Source of the DNA: Prosapia bicincta | Taxonomy: Eukaryota > Arthropoda > Insecta > Hemiptera > Cercopidae | Length of the DNA: 64,000 nt | Direction: 5' to 3' | Assembly: GCA_036971475.1 (NCBI GenBank) | Contig: JBAIZL010000003.1 | Location: 111,935,570 to 111,999,569, forward strand | Shown: in pieces, positions 1-11,415 of the stretch | How the letters are laid out: each line of letters begins with the position of its first letter | How positions within the stretch are numbered: position 1 is the first letter of the stretch | Notes under the pieces: model-generated | Told to the model about the DNA's origin: nothing | Databases searched by the model: none | What the model saw: only the letters and a program-made list of their open reading frames with translations | Translations under genes and position numbers: made by a program

Positions 1-635
1 TGTTTTTCTATTTAGGTGACTTCACAATTAAATACTATATAAATACATTGTAAACAATTTCAGGTATCATTATTGTACAATTTTGAATTTCTAAACGTCA
101 TATTTTTTAAAATATTTTGAATTGTTAAAACGTGTAAGATATGTATACTAGACTACTGTTATCATTATAGAAAAGGCATTTGCGGGTTATTTTTCTTTAA
201 TAAAGTAATTCAACGCCTAAAGATGACTTGTATTGTAGTAGTTCATATAAAAATACAAAATTAATTATTTAGTGAAAAATAAGTAAAAATTGTTGGTAAA
301 AAGTTAGTAAATATAAGGAATGTTTTAATTCAAATATATAACCCTAAAAATTAGCGAATGAAAAAATGTTTGGCTTTATAACAGAACAGGTTCCAATGTA
401 AAATAAAACTAACAGAAACTTACAGTCTTTGTTGAACAACTCATAATTGGTTATTTCTGAGCTCTCTAGTCACCATTAGTGTAGCGTAAACATGACCTAC
501 ACTTTGTAATATAAATAGCAGCGTATGAGGAACTCCGCACAAATAACATACACGAAAGGGCGCTTACGGACGAAACCTCCACGATCTGTCCGCGGGTGAC
601 AAAGATTAAATTCACACTGATGCTAACAGGAAAAA
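1..635. other. Intronic DNA, nothing recognised
   Basis: AT-rich sequence left of the first exon. Short minus-strand ORFs overlapping 466-687 show no recognisable family. Confidence 0.5.
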
Positions 636-1062
636 TTAACAAAAATAGGTTGAGTCGTTTTCTAGAAAATGGAGGGTGTGGAGGCAAGCTGGAAATAAAC
701 TTCTGACAAATGGAAAGACGTTTTCTTTATAAATAATAATACGTGGGGAAGAAAACTCCGCATGCACCCTCTTGAAGGCTAAAAATATCTCAGGATCATA
801 TTTACTAATATATAAACTTTCAAAACTATTCAATAGTTCATTGTTCCTAACATTCTTAATTAATTTGACATTATTAACATCTAAATAATGAATAGTCTTT
901 TATATGAGCAGCAATACTTGACTTGTCCAACCTTTCGTATTTTATATCTCTAATATGCTCTTTAAATCTCATTAAAACCTTTCTTCAAATCTGTCCAATG
1001 TACATTTGGTCATAATCATGAAGTGTGGAGTTAGCCAGTATGTACTGTCATGTCTCTGAGGA
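636..1062 (-). pseudogene. Penelope-like element remnant, GIY-YIG C-terminal part (family 5)
   Basis: Reading leftwards from about 1060, fragments in shifted frames spell CDQMYIGQ, then RFKEHIRDIKYERLDKSSIA and AHIKD, then MNSFESLYISKYDPEIFLAF. This order (YIG motif, an Arg-containing helix with a KEH motif, an Asn-Ser-Phe-Glu helix) is that of the GIY-YIG endonuclease of Penelope-like retroelements. Several stops and frameshifts break it. No matching RT or terminal repeat was found next to it. It could also come from another GIY-YIG-bearing retroelement. Confidence 0.6.
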
Positions 1063-1324
1063 TGGTTACTTTATAACTGAAATGTACATAAAACTAGAAT
1101 AGAAATATTTGTGGTAGAAAGTTTGTTTTGTGTGTTATTTATTAATAATAAACCATAGTAAATTATTGTAAGTAATTAGTGACAAGGATTTGCTGTTGGT
1201 CTATGATATTTTAAACAATATTTGTAGCAGATAGTATCTTTAAAGGTAACAATTTAAAAAAAAAATAATCTCTCGATCAGATATTTTTAGAGATTAGAAA
1301 TTTTAAAAATATACTACTTTACAG

Positions 1325-1521
1325 GAGCTGCTTTGGCTTTTAACAAATTGTACAGAGAACTTAGGGAAAATCAATCCATTATTGATATTTTCTGGATAGA
1401 ACTGTTTTATCATTTCCTAAGGAACTTGGCCTTATCAAAGACGGAAGACACTCAACAGGTTCTACAGGCTTTAGACCATTTGGAACGAGTCCTTGTTGAA
1501 AGATCTGGACTGTTTAACAAG
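1325..1521 (+). CDS. PRKDC: DNA-PKcs exon 1 of window
   Basis: The acceptor is TTTACAG before GA|GCT and the donor is AAG|GTATTA. The two leading bases complete a codon begun in an exon left of the window. The translation begins AALAFNKLYRELRENQ and ends LVERSGLFNK. It matches the human DNA-PKcs stretch AFNKVYREFREEESL and the following helices up to the dibasic segment near human residue 1300. The exon ends in phase 0. Confidence 0.88.
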
Positions 1522-2320
1522 GTATTACAATGTTATTGACAGTAATTTTAATATTTAATTAAAAGAAAATTAGAACAGTTTTGATATTTTTTTATAGTTC
1601 CTTAATTTTCACAGGTAATATTTACATTAACGTACATGCTAATTAGATTTATAACTAATTTAATAACTTGGAGAATCCAATGATTTAATGTCGAGTTTAT
1701 AAGCACTTTATATATACTTTACAAGTTCTCTGTTAACTTGATTATTTTTAGTCTTAAAATCTTAATTTAGAAAGATATAATATAATATATGTATAGTCTT
1801 ACTTAGTGTTTGTTTTCTGTTTGTCATCATTTAAAAAATGTTTTAGGTATTCTTAACCAATTTAATATATTAATTTCAACTATCTTGACAATATCCAAAA
1901 CAAATACAGTTCATATTTGTGTTTCAGTTCATGTTTGTGACTAGTTCATTTTAAAGGTCTCTTCGCAGACTAAAGGCATTTCAAATGCCTCATTTCTTTT
2001 AGTAGATTATTTCCCACGATTATTGTTAACTTCGGATATACAGAAAAATACACTAATTATAAAAAAATATTTACATTTATTTACACTAAGTAGCTTTTAT
2101 ATGTAAAACTTTATATGTCACTGCCCTCGCTCTCTTCCAAAAAATGGTCAACCTTGAATGACCGGAGATTTTCTATATTGATAGAGTGCAATACCAAAGG
2201 AACATCAGCTGCTGATTGATACTGAGTATCAACTCAACTGAGCAGAGAATCCAGTTGACGTTCAATCTGATGACAGGCCTGTCTATCATGTGCAGATCAT
2301 CTTATAAAAGGACATTTTAT
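1522..2320. other. Intronic DNA, nothing recognised
   Basis: AT-rich intron between exon 1 and the first PLE terminal repeats. No ORF, repeat or RNA was recognised. Confidence 0.5.
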
Positions 2321-2323
2321 GGA

Positions 2324-2354
<31 letters not shown>

Positions 2355-2808
2355 TCTTGATATTTAACGTTATCCATTGTTTTTCCGTTGCACTGACTTT
2401 ATGAAGTTAATGTATTACTATGTAAGTAATTTTGTCCACCATTAAGTGCAATAATTTTACCTTGAGTGATGAGGCACCTTTCGGTCAATTGACCATTGTC
2501 GAATCACTCTGTGTGATTCTGCTATTTTTGTTGCTTTATTGATAATAGTGTTTTGTTTATTTTTTATGTGTAATTTTGCGTATTTTGGTGTTATATTAAG
2601 TGTTAAGCATTTTTTATTAAACTGTATTTTGTTGATGCAATTCTGGAGTTTGATTTTTAGGTTAAGATATTTACGGTACAGTTGTTTACCTTGGTAGGTA
2701 TTAAATTCTTGATATTTAACGTTATCCATTGTTTTTCCGTTGCACTGACTTTATGAAGTTAATGTATTACTATGTAAGTAATTTTGTCCTCTTGAGTAAT
2801 CACTCTTA

Positions 2809-2853
2809 AGTGATTCGACAATGGTCAATTGACCGAAAGGTGCCTCATCACTC
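2809..2853 (+). ncRNA. Hammerhead-like fold, U3-A8 variant (family 2)
   Basis: Helix I is AGTGAT with ATCACT. The core is TCGACAA where a canonical hammerhead has CTGANGA. One extra T follows, then helix II GGTC/GACC with an AATT loop, GAAA, and a nearly self-complementary AGGTGCCT as helix III. Positions 3 and 8 read U and A, still a Watson-Crick pair. Position 4 is C, not U. Confidence 0.5.
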
Positions 2854-2930
2854 AAGGTAAAATTATTGCACTTAATGGTGGACAAAATTACTTACATAGT
2901 AATACATTAACTTCATATATATATATATAT

Positions 2931-2976
2931 GAGTGATTCGACAATGGTCAATTGACCGAAAGGTACCTCATCACTC
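2931..2976 (+). ncRNA. Hammerhead-like fold, best family 2 copy
   Basis: Helix I is a perfect 7-bp pairing of GAGTGAT (2931-2937) with ATCACTC (2970-2976). The core TCGACAA is at 2938-2944, helix II GGTC/GACC at 2946-2957, GAAA at 2958-2961. AGGTACCT (2961-2968) is a perfect palindrome, as needed for a helix III formed between two RNA copies. The expected cleavage would follow C2969. Core positions differ from the consensus as C3 to U, U4 to C and G8 to A. Confidence 0.55.
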
Positions 2977-3109
2977 AAGGTAAAATTATTGCACTTAATG
3001 GTGGATAAAATTACTTACATAGTAATATATTAACTTCATAAAGTCAGTGCAACGGAAAAACAATGGATAACGTTAAATATCAAGAATATATATATATATA
3101 TATTTGTAG

Positions 3110-3640
3110 TTATGCAACACTGTTTTCTTGTATACACTTATCACTTTCACTTATGTACTTAAACAAGAATCTTACTTGGTATTTATGCGAGTTAACTTTC
3201 AATGACTGGCCTTGTCGTTATCATCAAGCATACTGAACAGGGTTGTTGTAGACTGCGAACTGAGTGGATTTCCTGTTGACCTTGGTGTACCATTATGTTC
3301 TATTTTTAGATTCACTGCACTGTGCGAGTTTTTAAAGTTTGTTTTGGGGTTAATATTGTCTATTAGATTGAATAATTTATCGTTATTTGATTTTATTTGT
3401 ATATGTTCGTTAATGATATTATTTTTATTTTTATAAATTTCTAGTTGTTCCCAGATTGTCATTTTGAGTCCTTTTTGAACTTTTTTTATTAGGTGTACGT
3501 TAAATGACAAAATTACATTATTGTAATTTTCATTCCTGATGATGTTGGTACTGTTTACCGACGAAAAGCTTTGGATATATATTAATAAATATTCTTGTGT
3601 TTGAATAACCTGTGTTGTTTTTATTGTAAATACTTCTATC
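3110..3640. repeat. PLE family 4 fragments, head-to-head
   Basis: Minus-strand 3510-3199 encodes an ORF end with KMTIWEQLEIYKNKNNIINE, the style of the C-terminal tail after a PLE GIY-YIG domain. From about 3516 the orientation flips and a plus-strand terminal repeat follows, carrying a canonical hammerhead. The flip point shows a short inverted repeat (AATTACA / TGTAATT). Related terminal repeats occur at 14565-14745, 26020-26225 and 50860-51110. Confidence 0.6.
3532..3577 (+). ncRNA. Hammerhead ribozyme motif, canonical core (PLE family 4)
   Basis: CTGATGA is at 3536-3542. One T follows, then helix II GTTGGT/ACCGAC (6 bp, one U-G), GAAA at 3563-3566, and self-complementary AAGCTT at 3566-3571. 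Helix I pairs ATTC before the core with GGAT after T3572 (one G-U pair), so the predicted cut follows T3572. Other copies of the family in this window have damaged cores. Hammerheads with a very short or intermolecular helix III are known from Penelope-like elements. Confidence 0.68.
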
Positions 3641-3861
3641 CACCACTACGTGCAATAATTTTACCTAGTTGTGATGAGGCACCTTTTGGTCACTTGACCA
3701 TTGTCAAATCACTCATTGGCAATGGTCAAGTGACCAAAAGGTGCCTCATCACAAGGTAAAATTATTGCACTTAGTGGTGGATAAAATTATTTACAATAGT
3801 AATATATCAACTTCATAAAGTCAGTGCAACGGAAAAATAATGGACAACGTAAAATATCAAT
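3641..3861. repeat. PLE family 2 terminal repeat, inverted pair
   Basis: A minus copy at about 3641-3710 faces a plus copy at 3718-3861, giving a foldback of roughly 70-bp arms. The GAAA motif of the hammerhead-like fold is AAAA here and the core reads TGGCAAT, so this copy looks decayed. Confidence 0.65.
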
Positions 3862-5768
3862 ATACAAACACACACAAACTAGTCCTTAAGCTAGCTCATA
3901 ATTTATAATTTAATTTAATTAATTTCTCTGGATGGGTTACTCGATTATCTTTAGGTTGCACTGTGATTCATGGCTATTTATTATTAAATAAATATGACTG
4001 ACTCTAATAGACGGGATTTTAATAATTATATTGATTTTAATAATTTACTATTATAATTTACTAGTTGGGAAATAATTAAATTTATAATTTTGGTACACAG
4101 GATTAATTCAATAAAATTTCTCTTTTGACTGTTGTTGGAAACTAAATTTAATAATAAAGAAAGTTTTTTCTTTTATATTTGTAACTGAAATAAATTCTAT
4201 ATATTCTCTCAAATAATAATATCTTAAAGTCCTTAACTACATCTATTTGTTAATGTCTTTTTAACTGAAAGGTATTGTTTTTTGTAGCTGTTTGTTGGCT
4301 TCACAATATTGTTTTAAAAACTAACATGTCAAATAACATTTTTATATATTATAAAATTCCTTACTGCTAACAAAACATAAATTAAATTGTCCTTAAATAA
4401 ACTAAAACTACCTTGATATTTATCTCAGGAAGGTTGGCTAAGTTTATATCAATTATTATAAATTTCCAAATTTAATTTATGATCTAATTTTGTGCCAGCA
4501 GTTAAATGACATTCAATAAAATTGCATATTGTATTATTCAAACCAAAATTATTACTAATTCTACTACCACAGAAATTATTTATTTAAAAGTTTTTGAATT
4601 TATATATATATATTGAAATATTTTAATCACAACTGATTTTCAAAGTTTATCACTCGTTCAGCAAATAATAGACAATTTGTAATTGATTTAGTTTAATAAT
4701 TTATGGTTGAGAAATTATTTATAATTTTCTACAAGTTAAAATATTAATAAGTATTTGTTCCCAGTTTATTTAAATACTGGTTGTAATAAACTTTACTGCA
4801 TTTTCTTATATATTACAGACTGATTTTATTTTATAAATATGTGACGGAACTTTTTATATTTTTCCATATGCTTTACTATTTTTATACTTGCAAACATTTG
4901 AACATTTTATCTCTTTAGAAATACCTAACATTGTAAATTTTTACAAAACCACTTTTTATAAATTAAATATTTTTGTAATTTTCAATTTTTAATATATTTA
5001 TCAAGGAAATAAAGCCATTATTTATATCTTTTCACATTTAAATTATTTATTTGAATATTCGAATCTCTACTGTAAACTTTGAAATGTATTTCAAAATCAA
5101 ATTTTATTAAACTACTAAATATGTATAGAAATCATGACTTGCCCAAAATTCGCACTTTCCTTGATACGTTCCTAGGTCCTAGGAGATGACTTTATGCTTC
5201 CAGACTGGTGGTTCTTCTTATCTGGAATTCGGTCCAATCAGGAAACAGGAACGGACAAATTCGGCGACACCAGTTTCTTGAAATATGAAATTTTAGCCGT
5301 GATTCATCATAATGCGATGCCTAGTCTGCACTAGACATAAATTAAAGACATTCTACATTATCCCGCACTCCGCAGCCTCGAATTTATGCTCTATAAGTTC
5401 ATTTTTTTATTTCTTCAAGTTTAAAAGAAACTTCTTGGTCTATGGCCTACTTACAAGAGAGCTCAACGCTCAGCTCACGGTTTTATCTTCTTCATTCCCC
5501 CCCCTTCAGTTCCAGCGGGCAACCCTGGATTTGCCGTTTTTTCATGTCTTAAAACTGTTTATTTAAAATATTGTAGAAACCTGATTTTTATGTAGCACAC
5601 AAAACACTCCCGAAGTCATGATTTTTGTACAATTAGAGTTTATTTTATAATTATACATTTAATAATTAATATTCATGGCTTGGAAAATTTAGTTAAAATA
5701 TATTTTATAAATTGAGACTCTTTCAATTTTTTATTGAATTGTCACGGGACATTTCAGCCCGTTACAAC
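3862..5768. other. Intronic DNA, nothing recognised
   Basis: Very AT-rich. A slightly richer patch at 5150-5560 has an open frame at 5312-5566 without any family resemblance. Confidence 0.45.
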
Positions 5769-5922
5769 ACACACATACACATATACACAAACACGCACGC
5801 ATGCACTCACGCACACACACGCACGCATGCACTCACACACACACACACACGCACGCGCATGCACACACATTCGCGCGCACGGACGAACGCACACATACAC
5901 ACACACACACTCACACACACAC
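5769..5922. repeat. (CA)n-rich microsatellite
   Basis: Imperfect CA repeat with ACGC and ATGC interruptions. It lies 110 bases upstream of exon 2. Confidence 0.95.
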
Positions 5923-6031
5923 GTCTTTGTCTGTATCAGTTTAAATCATTCTGTAGACATTTATCCTCATCAATCTTCTATGCAATTAATGTATATGATA
6001 ATTGGCTTTGACTAAGTTTTTTTTTGCTTAG

Positions 6032-6182
6032 GAAAATAATAAACGTCGTATTCCTGTAGAGCTAAAAGGTCCGTTACTGAAGGATTTATTGAACTGGTTA
6101 ATTGAGCAGTGTACTTCAATTCATGAGTCCTACAGAATGAAGTGTATGCATTTAGTACAGAAGCTAGCATGTTGTATTCCTG
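6032..6182 (+). CDS. PRKDC: DNA-PKcs exon 2 of window
   Basis: A strong T-rich acceptor (TTTTTTGCTTAG) precedes GAAAATAAT and the donor is CCTG|GTAAGT. The peptide starts ENNKRRIPVELKGPLLKDLL and ends QKLACCIP. The basic KRR followed by a solenoid helix and C-x-K-x-x-H parallels the human segment with KKRRLP and ECRHKSIELFYKFVPLLP. It ends in phase 1. The exon is too short to stand out in an ORF search and was found from the splice signals and similarity. Confidence 0.87.
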
Positions 6183-6261
6183 GTAAGTTTAAGCAAAGGT
6201 TAGACTTAGCATTAGCTTAAAATAATATAGTTTAATATGGTTAAATAATAGATTCATAAAG

Positions 6262-6472
6262 GTAAAAGTCAAAATACTGATCTAAAAATCTCACAAAAAG
6301 TTAGTTTTTAATAAACACACACACAATAAACTAGTTTCGGCGACGAAATACTACTGTAGTAGCCAATCTCTGAGGAAGGCGACATCATCGCCGAAACTAC
6401 TTTGTTGTGTGTGTGTTTATTAAAAACTAATTTTTTGTGAGATTTTGAGTTCACTATTTTGACTTTTACCTT
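6262..6472. repeat. Foldback of PLE-like terminal repeat (family D)
   Basis: The left arm (about 6262-6350) is the reverse complement of the right arm (about 6378-6472); the shared ends read GGTAAAAGTCAAAAT. A single plus copy recurs at 30895-31012. The right arm holds CTGAGGA (6370-6376), A, helix II GGCGA/TCGCC, then GAAA (6393-6396), a hammerhead-like order. Helix I is not well formed. No coding part was found, so assignment to PLE rests on this motif and on the foldback layout. Confidence 0.55.
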
Positions 6473-6475
6473 GTG

Positions 6476-8260
6476 AATAGTTCTCACTAGCTAAGCGCTA
6501 ATTAACTAAATAGATTCATATGTTCTATTCATAGTAGATGAATAGCATTAGTATTAGAATAATGTAAACTTAGCCAATAAGTTTCTGTTTGAAATGATTT
6601 GATTTTGTTCCTTTGCTAACCTTCCTTATGGGATATTTTATTAGACTTGCAACATTGAAGAATTATAAAGCTTTTAATTTTTGTACAAACCACCAGCATC
6701 TACAACACACATCTGATTTTCCTACAGTCACGTATGTTCTTGTGTCCTTAGTTTTATTAAATGAGTTCAAGATATGTTACAGAGTGTACAGAGTAGCACA
6801 ATATACCGAAATACCATATGATATATGATAAGAAAGTTGCTGAACTTATCCTAAAACATCTTTTACTTATCTGGTTATGAATGGCACATCCTTCAAAGAG
6901 GTGTCTTTATGAATTAATATAACAAATCTAATCCAATACTTTTGTAAGCATAATATTTTTCCTCAAGCATTTCTCCTCTTCATAATGTCAAATTAGTGGT
7001 CGCCAAATTTCAATTTCAGGAACAAGACAAAGTTAAAGATAACTAGGTTTGGAAAATGTCATACAACTGTCATTTTATTTGTTGTCAAAAATTAGGTTTT
7101 TTTTTCAATTAAAGTGTGAGCAGATGGATTGCGATGCAATAGCTAGTTTCGCTTAACCTACTATTCGGGCCTCTTTGCCTTAACATTTTATCTTAGTTCT
7201 TCAAGAAAAACTGTCTTGGACTCTTAGAAAATATTGTAATAATAATTTTGTGAAAAAACATGATGTTTTTTTGCTTTTTTGGGCTGCCATGTTTTTTTTT
7301 ACTCTTGGTGTTTGTGACAATCCATGTGGCAACCTTTATTGGCTACTGACTGATCATAGCCATAAATCAGCTTCCATGACCCATTATCCATGAAGATTAT
7401 GGTAGGTACATTTTCAGAAATCCAAGAACTCTTTATTCACATATTATATTGTTAGTCAATGCAGAAATAGAATTTTAGTTAGAATAACACTTATATAATA
7501 AATAGTGTCATTTTATTGCTACTGTAAGGGAAAAATGGTGTCAGAATAAAATTGATTATATTGAAAATAATAATTTTATCTATTTTAGAAACAAACCAGC
7601 TTTTGTAACATAAAATAAGGTATCTAAATGAGTTGTAATATTGTTAAATGGATTGTGTGCAAAGTTACATTTTGAGGATAATATTCTGTTTTAGAATTTT
7701 GGTTCTAGTTAAGTAATTTTAACTTGTAATGTGTATATTTTTTTTCTTTATTGTTTATATTAATGTGCACAAGACATATCCACTCCAGTTATTGAGGGAA
7801 CACAGTACCCAGCAAAATTTAACTTTTCTTTATTTTCTCAAAATGTGAAGAAAGATTTGTTTTCAAGATCCATCAACGTACTTACTATAGGCCTAAGCTT
7901 AAATATCTAAATATAGAATATATTTTTTCTAAGTATATTTTTCATTTTGGGTTTTTCTAAATAAAACATACTCTACAAATTTTTGAATCTTAGACATTTT
8001 TTTATAAAAATCACATTTTTTAAAATAAAAAAAGGAGTCTTCCAAAAAGACCCCTATAAAAATATTCTTACCACTATAGAGCATACATGGGATGGACAAA
8101 GCTTAAATAATGTAAATTCCATTTATTTTTCTTTGGGAGGTACTTGGTACAATATTGAATATAAACTGTTGTTTCAAAATGAAAATAGACATATCTTGTA
8201 ACTGGGTAGAATGTTTGTCATGAGGGTCTTATATTTAGAGAAAATATAATTCTGTTGTAG
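6476..8260. other. Intronic DNA, nothing recognised
   Basis: AT-rich intron between exons 2 and 3. Short open frames at 6613-6828 and 7983-8201 show no family features. Confidence 0.45.
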
Positions 8261-8483
8261 AATGTGGCATGGTGAGCGAATTTTTAGATGGCTCTCACAT
8301 GGCAAGTGGTGACTATTGTGGTGGACTGGGTAAACATTTCTTATCCTCAATGCCATTGGAGGCTACCATCGCCTCCGTTATATTGTGGTTGAAAAAACTC
8401 ATTTCTAGCTTAGACTGCTATGCCTGGTTGGTTGAACAAGGAATGAGACCGAGTGAAAACCTTCTGTCATCTGATAAAAGCAG
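8261..8483 (+). CDS. PRKDC: DNA-PKcs exon 3 of window
   Basis: The acceptor is CTGTTGTAG and the donor is GCAG|GTTAGT. One base from exon 2 plus AA gives the first codon. The peptide reads ECGMVSEFLDGSHMASGDYC then LEATIASVILWLKKLISSLD and on to KS. It corresponds to the human stretch containing [20 protein letters not shown]. It ends in phase 2, matching exon 4. The frame stays open past the donor, so the exon end rests on the GTTAGT site and the phase match. Confidence 0.85.
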
Positions 8484-8850
8484 GTTAGTTGACCCTACAA
8501 CTGGCAGTGCTGCAATGTGGTACTGATTACTTGGTTATGACCTAACGCAACATACATCTTAAAAAATTCTTGAAAATTCATAATGGTTATAAAATGTAAT
8601 GTTATTTATATCGTAGTTTTCATATAAAATCAATAAAAAATGGAGAGAATATAGTGAATGAAACCTGCTGCCTATACTCGAGAGAGGATACCTTGTAGAA
8701 TTAGACTTTGGGATATTCAAAAGTTTTTTCAATTTTCGTACTTTGTAATTTTTAAAGCACTTTATTTAGAACCAACATTAAATGTACAGAATGTACACAG
8801 ACAAACTTATAATGAAGAAAAAATGTAATTACAAACACTACCATATAGAA

Positions 8851-9404
8851 GGTGCTTCAAAAAAGAATTTTCAACTTTAAAAATTCAATAAAATTTATTT
8901 TAAAAAGTTTTAGATCTGGTTTTAGGGTTGATAGTGTTGTTTTAAAGGGAAACACATCAAGTTTTTCCTTAAACTAAAGATATTCTATGTGGTTTCCATT
9001 GGTTATTCTGCACACATCCCATCAGTAGTCAAATTCTTCACAAACTCGCTGTAGCATTGCGGGTGTAACTTACTCATAAAATAATCTAGTGTTGTCAGAT
9101 CTGGGGGACATGGGGGGCCTTACAGTTGGCGCATCATAACCAATTCATTGACCTGGAAAGCGGTTATTGATAAAATCCAATGATTTTAATTCTTCAAACC
9201 AAAATACATAGCACGGTTGGATTCAGTGAAGACAGCCATCGGAACTACTGATAGCGCTCGTTACAGTGAGATTCGGCACTAGTGAAGAGCGCAAATTAAA
9301 ACTTTATGTATTTTCCTACAAATTGACACTAAAATCACATCTGTAGGTTCACTGAATGAAATTATACGAATTTTCAACATTGTAAAGTATTTTTCAAAAC
9401 ACCC
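8851..9404 (-). mobile_element. Decayed DNA transposon with DDE transposase end
   Basis: Minus-strand 9122-9070 reads GPPCPPDLTTLDYFM, which resembles the SPDLTPLDYFLW motif at the third catalytic Asp of mariner/Tc-type transposases. The ends are imperfect inverted repeats: GGTGCTTCAAAAAAG on the left and, in reverse complement, GGTGTTTTGAAAAAT on the right, each followed by ATTTTCAAC-like sequence. At about 550 bp it is internally deleted. Confidence 0.55.
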
Positions 9405-9407
9405 TGA

Positions 9408-9850
9408 ACAATGAAAAAAGTTATTTGTAAAATTCTAAAACTGTATAGCTCTGAAACAGTCACTTTTTCATTTGTTGCCATTGTCATGGGCCTTCCATTG
9501 ATATTATAGACCTAACGAGGAGACTAATACTAACTTCTGTTTATTGTAGCATCTACCACATCTTGTATGCAAACTCTCTCCTAACATCCATATAAATGTA
9601 CAGTTACATGCATTCGTGATGTCTCCACTCAGGGAAATTGGATTTGGGACTGCACTCACTACATATTTTCTCTTGCTGAACCTTCTACTAGGCTTTCCAT
9701 AAAGCCTTCTCAAGACATGGACCACATGTATTTTAGATTGCAGTATATATGCTTCAAATACAGCAGTGTTCAGAAAATTGAAGAATATATTTTTCCAGTA
9801 TTTCTTATAGCTCTAGGACAAGAAAGAGCTATAATATAAGCGTATTTGTT
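9408..9850. other. Intronic DNA, nothing recognised
   Basis: The minus ORF 9504-9725 (73 codons, basic) was considered and has no recognisable motif. Confidence 0.4.
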
Positions 9851-10815
9851 TTAACACTTTCAAGCCTACACCCGAGTTTAGATCGGACCATTTGGTTAAC
9901 GCCAGTTGCCTACGCCCGTGTATAGCTCGGGTTCTAGTATTTATTTTCACAGCAATGTAATTCCCGCTTATTCTCAGTTTCGTCGAAAACATTTTTTTAT
10001 GTTGGTTATTCTACTTTACATGTCTTTACCTTTATGTCATTCAGAGTTTATTTTAGGAACAAAAATGTATTTGGTTAAGTGTGGAGACAGTTGAGTGTTT
10101 TATAAGTGTGTGTTGTTTACGTATCAAGTTTGTTGTTGTTTGTTTTAAATCTTATCTATCTGGTCATTTCGTTTATTTAGTTTGTAGTTTGTGTAATATT
10201 TGTTTAGGCTTCTGAGTGTGTTGTTTTTCATTTTCAATTTATCTTTCAGTTATTTAGTTTATTTAATTTGTATTGTTAGAAATATCATGTTATAGATATA
10301 TTGGCTAAAGACTCTTTAGAGAAGGGATTCAATACAAGATGTGTTGATTTTAGACAGTAGCAGTGACAGTGAAACTGATCTTGGCTGAGTTACAATCGAC
10401 ATATCTTTCATTTATAAACGGAATGGAATTGTAAATGACCCGATTTTATAGTTTTCTAAATTTTAAAAGGAATATTTCTAAATTACATTTTTTTTAAGCT
10501 TTAAAATGATATTTATGCAATATTTATTTTCATTCCAATGTAAACTATGTATAGTGAAGTGGAGTGTTGTACAGTGTTGCTATTTTATTTTGACTTTTTT
10601 ATACATTTTTCAAACGAACATAACACCATCTATACGTAAGTAATCAATTCATATCTATATATTTCCTGAAACTTGTTTCATTTCCTTTACAATAATGTAT
10701 AATTTTTTGTAAATATGATATTTATTATAAGTCAGGATTTTTTAATATTTTACCTAAACACCTCCAGGCAGATAGAGACGGCCACCTACTAAGGGGCTTG
10801 GCTTGATGGTGTTAA
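9851..10815. mobile_element. piggyBac-type MITE, copy 1
   Basis: TTAA flanks both ends (9851-9854, 10812-10815). The inverted ends start CACTTTCAAGCC on the left and CACCATCAAGCC on the right, read inward. Inside, near 10304, is a remnant of a start region reading LAKDSLEKG that is intact as a short peptide in copy 2. Two further copies lie at 11822-12702 and 55195-56128. TTAA target sites and short ends are the mark of piggyBac. Confidence 0.75.
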
Positions 10816-11415
10816 TTACTGTTGTCTACACCACCCATTTTTCAGTTATACACTATACATATATTTTAGTTAATGTGTCCATATGGTTTTTTAGAAGTTT
10901 TGATAAGTAATTTTTTTCAACAGCTTATATTATCAGAAAAACAAAAATTTGGGGCAAAGTGAAAAATTTATTTAAAACAGACACTTAAGTAAATAATCAG
11001 AAGTAATAATTTATGCTACTATACTAGTACTCATCATCTACATTTTGTAAGGCAATTACAATATTATTTTGTATATTTTCGCTGCAGGATGTATATTTCT
11101 TGATTGTTTTGTTTTTATTATATTACTATGTTTTAATTTTCATGTAAAGTAATGTATTAAACATTAATTTTATGTAGCTTTCATGTTTTTTTTTAATGGT
11201 CTAATTAAATATATTCTACAAAGCTCAAAAATGAGAGAATGGTAGTTGATAAGCTTACGAAAGTCACCTTACAAATATATCAAGATTCTTGTTTAAGTAC
11301 TTCAGAGTGCAAATGATATGTAAACAAATCGTACACTATGTTTTTTTTTTTTACTTTTATAGTAGTTACAACAAACACAAACCTTATTTTATGAATGTTG
11401 CTTATACTGTTTTAG
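10816..11415. other. Intronic DNA before exon 4
   Basis: AT-rich. A segment at about 11280-11330 resembles the ACAAGAATCTT stretch of PLE family 4 only weakly. Nothing else was recognised. Confidence 0.4.

Larger units (their letters stand above)
2325..3103. repeat. Cluster of PLE family 2 terminal repeats and N-terminal ORF fragment
   Basis: At least four partial copies of one PLE terminal repeat lie here in both orientations: minus at about 2355-2510 and 2700-2790, plus at about 2800-2920 and 2931-3085. They are separated by (TA)n at 2325-2354, 2917-2930 and 3087-3103. Between the minus copies, 2515-2729 encodes on the minus strand the start [20 protein letters not shown] and then KCLTLNITPKYAKLHI, typical of the N-terminal region of PLE proteins. 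The terminal repeat overlaps the start codon, as expected for PLE pseudo-LTRs in partial tandem copies. Confidence 0.72.

Noticed and set aside
5712..6015. Two overlapping ORFs over the CA repeat upstream of exon 2
   Set aside because: They arise from the microsatellite, and exon 2 uses a different start defined by its acceptor.
9504..9725. 73-codon basic minus ORF
   Set aside because: No family features and no neighbouring exon signal; likely chance.
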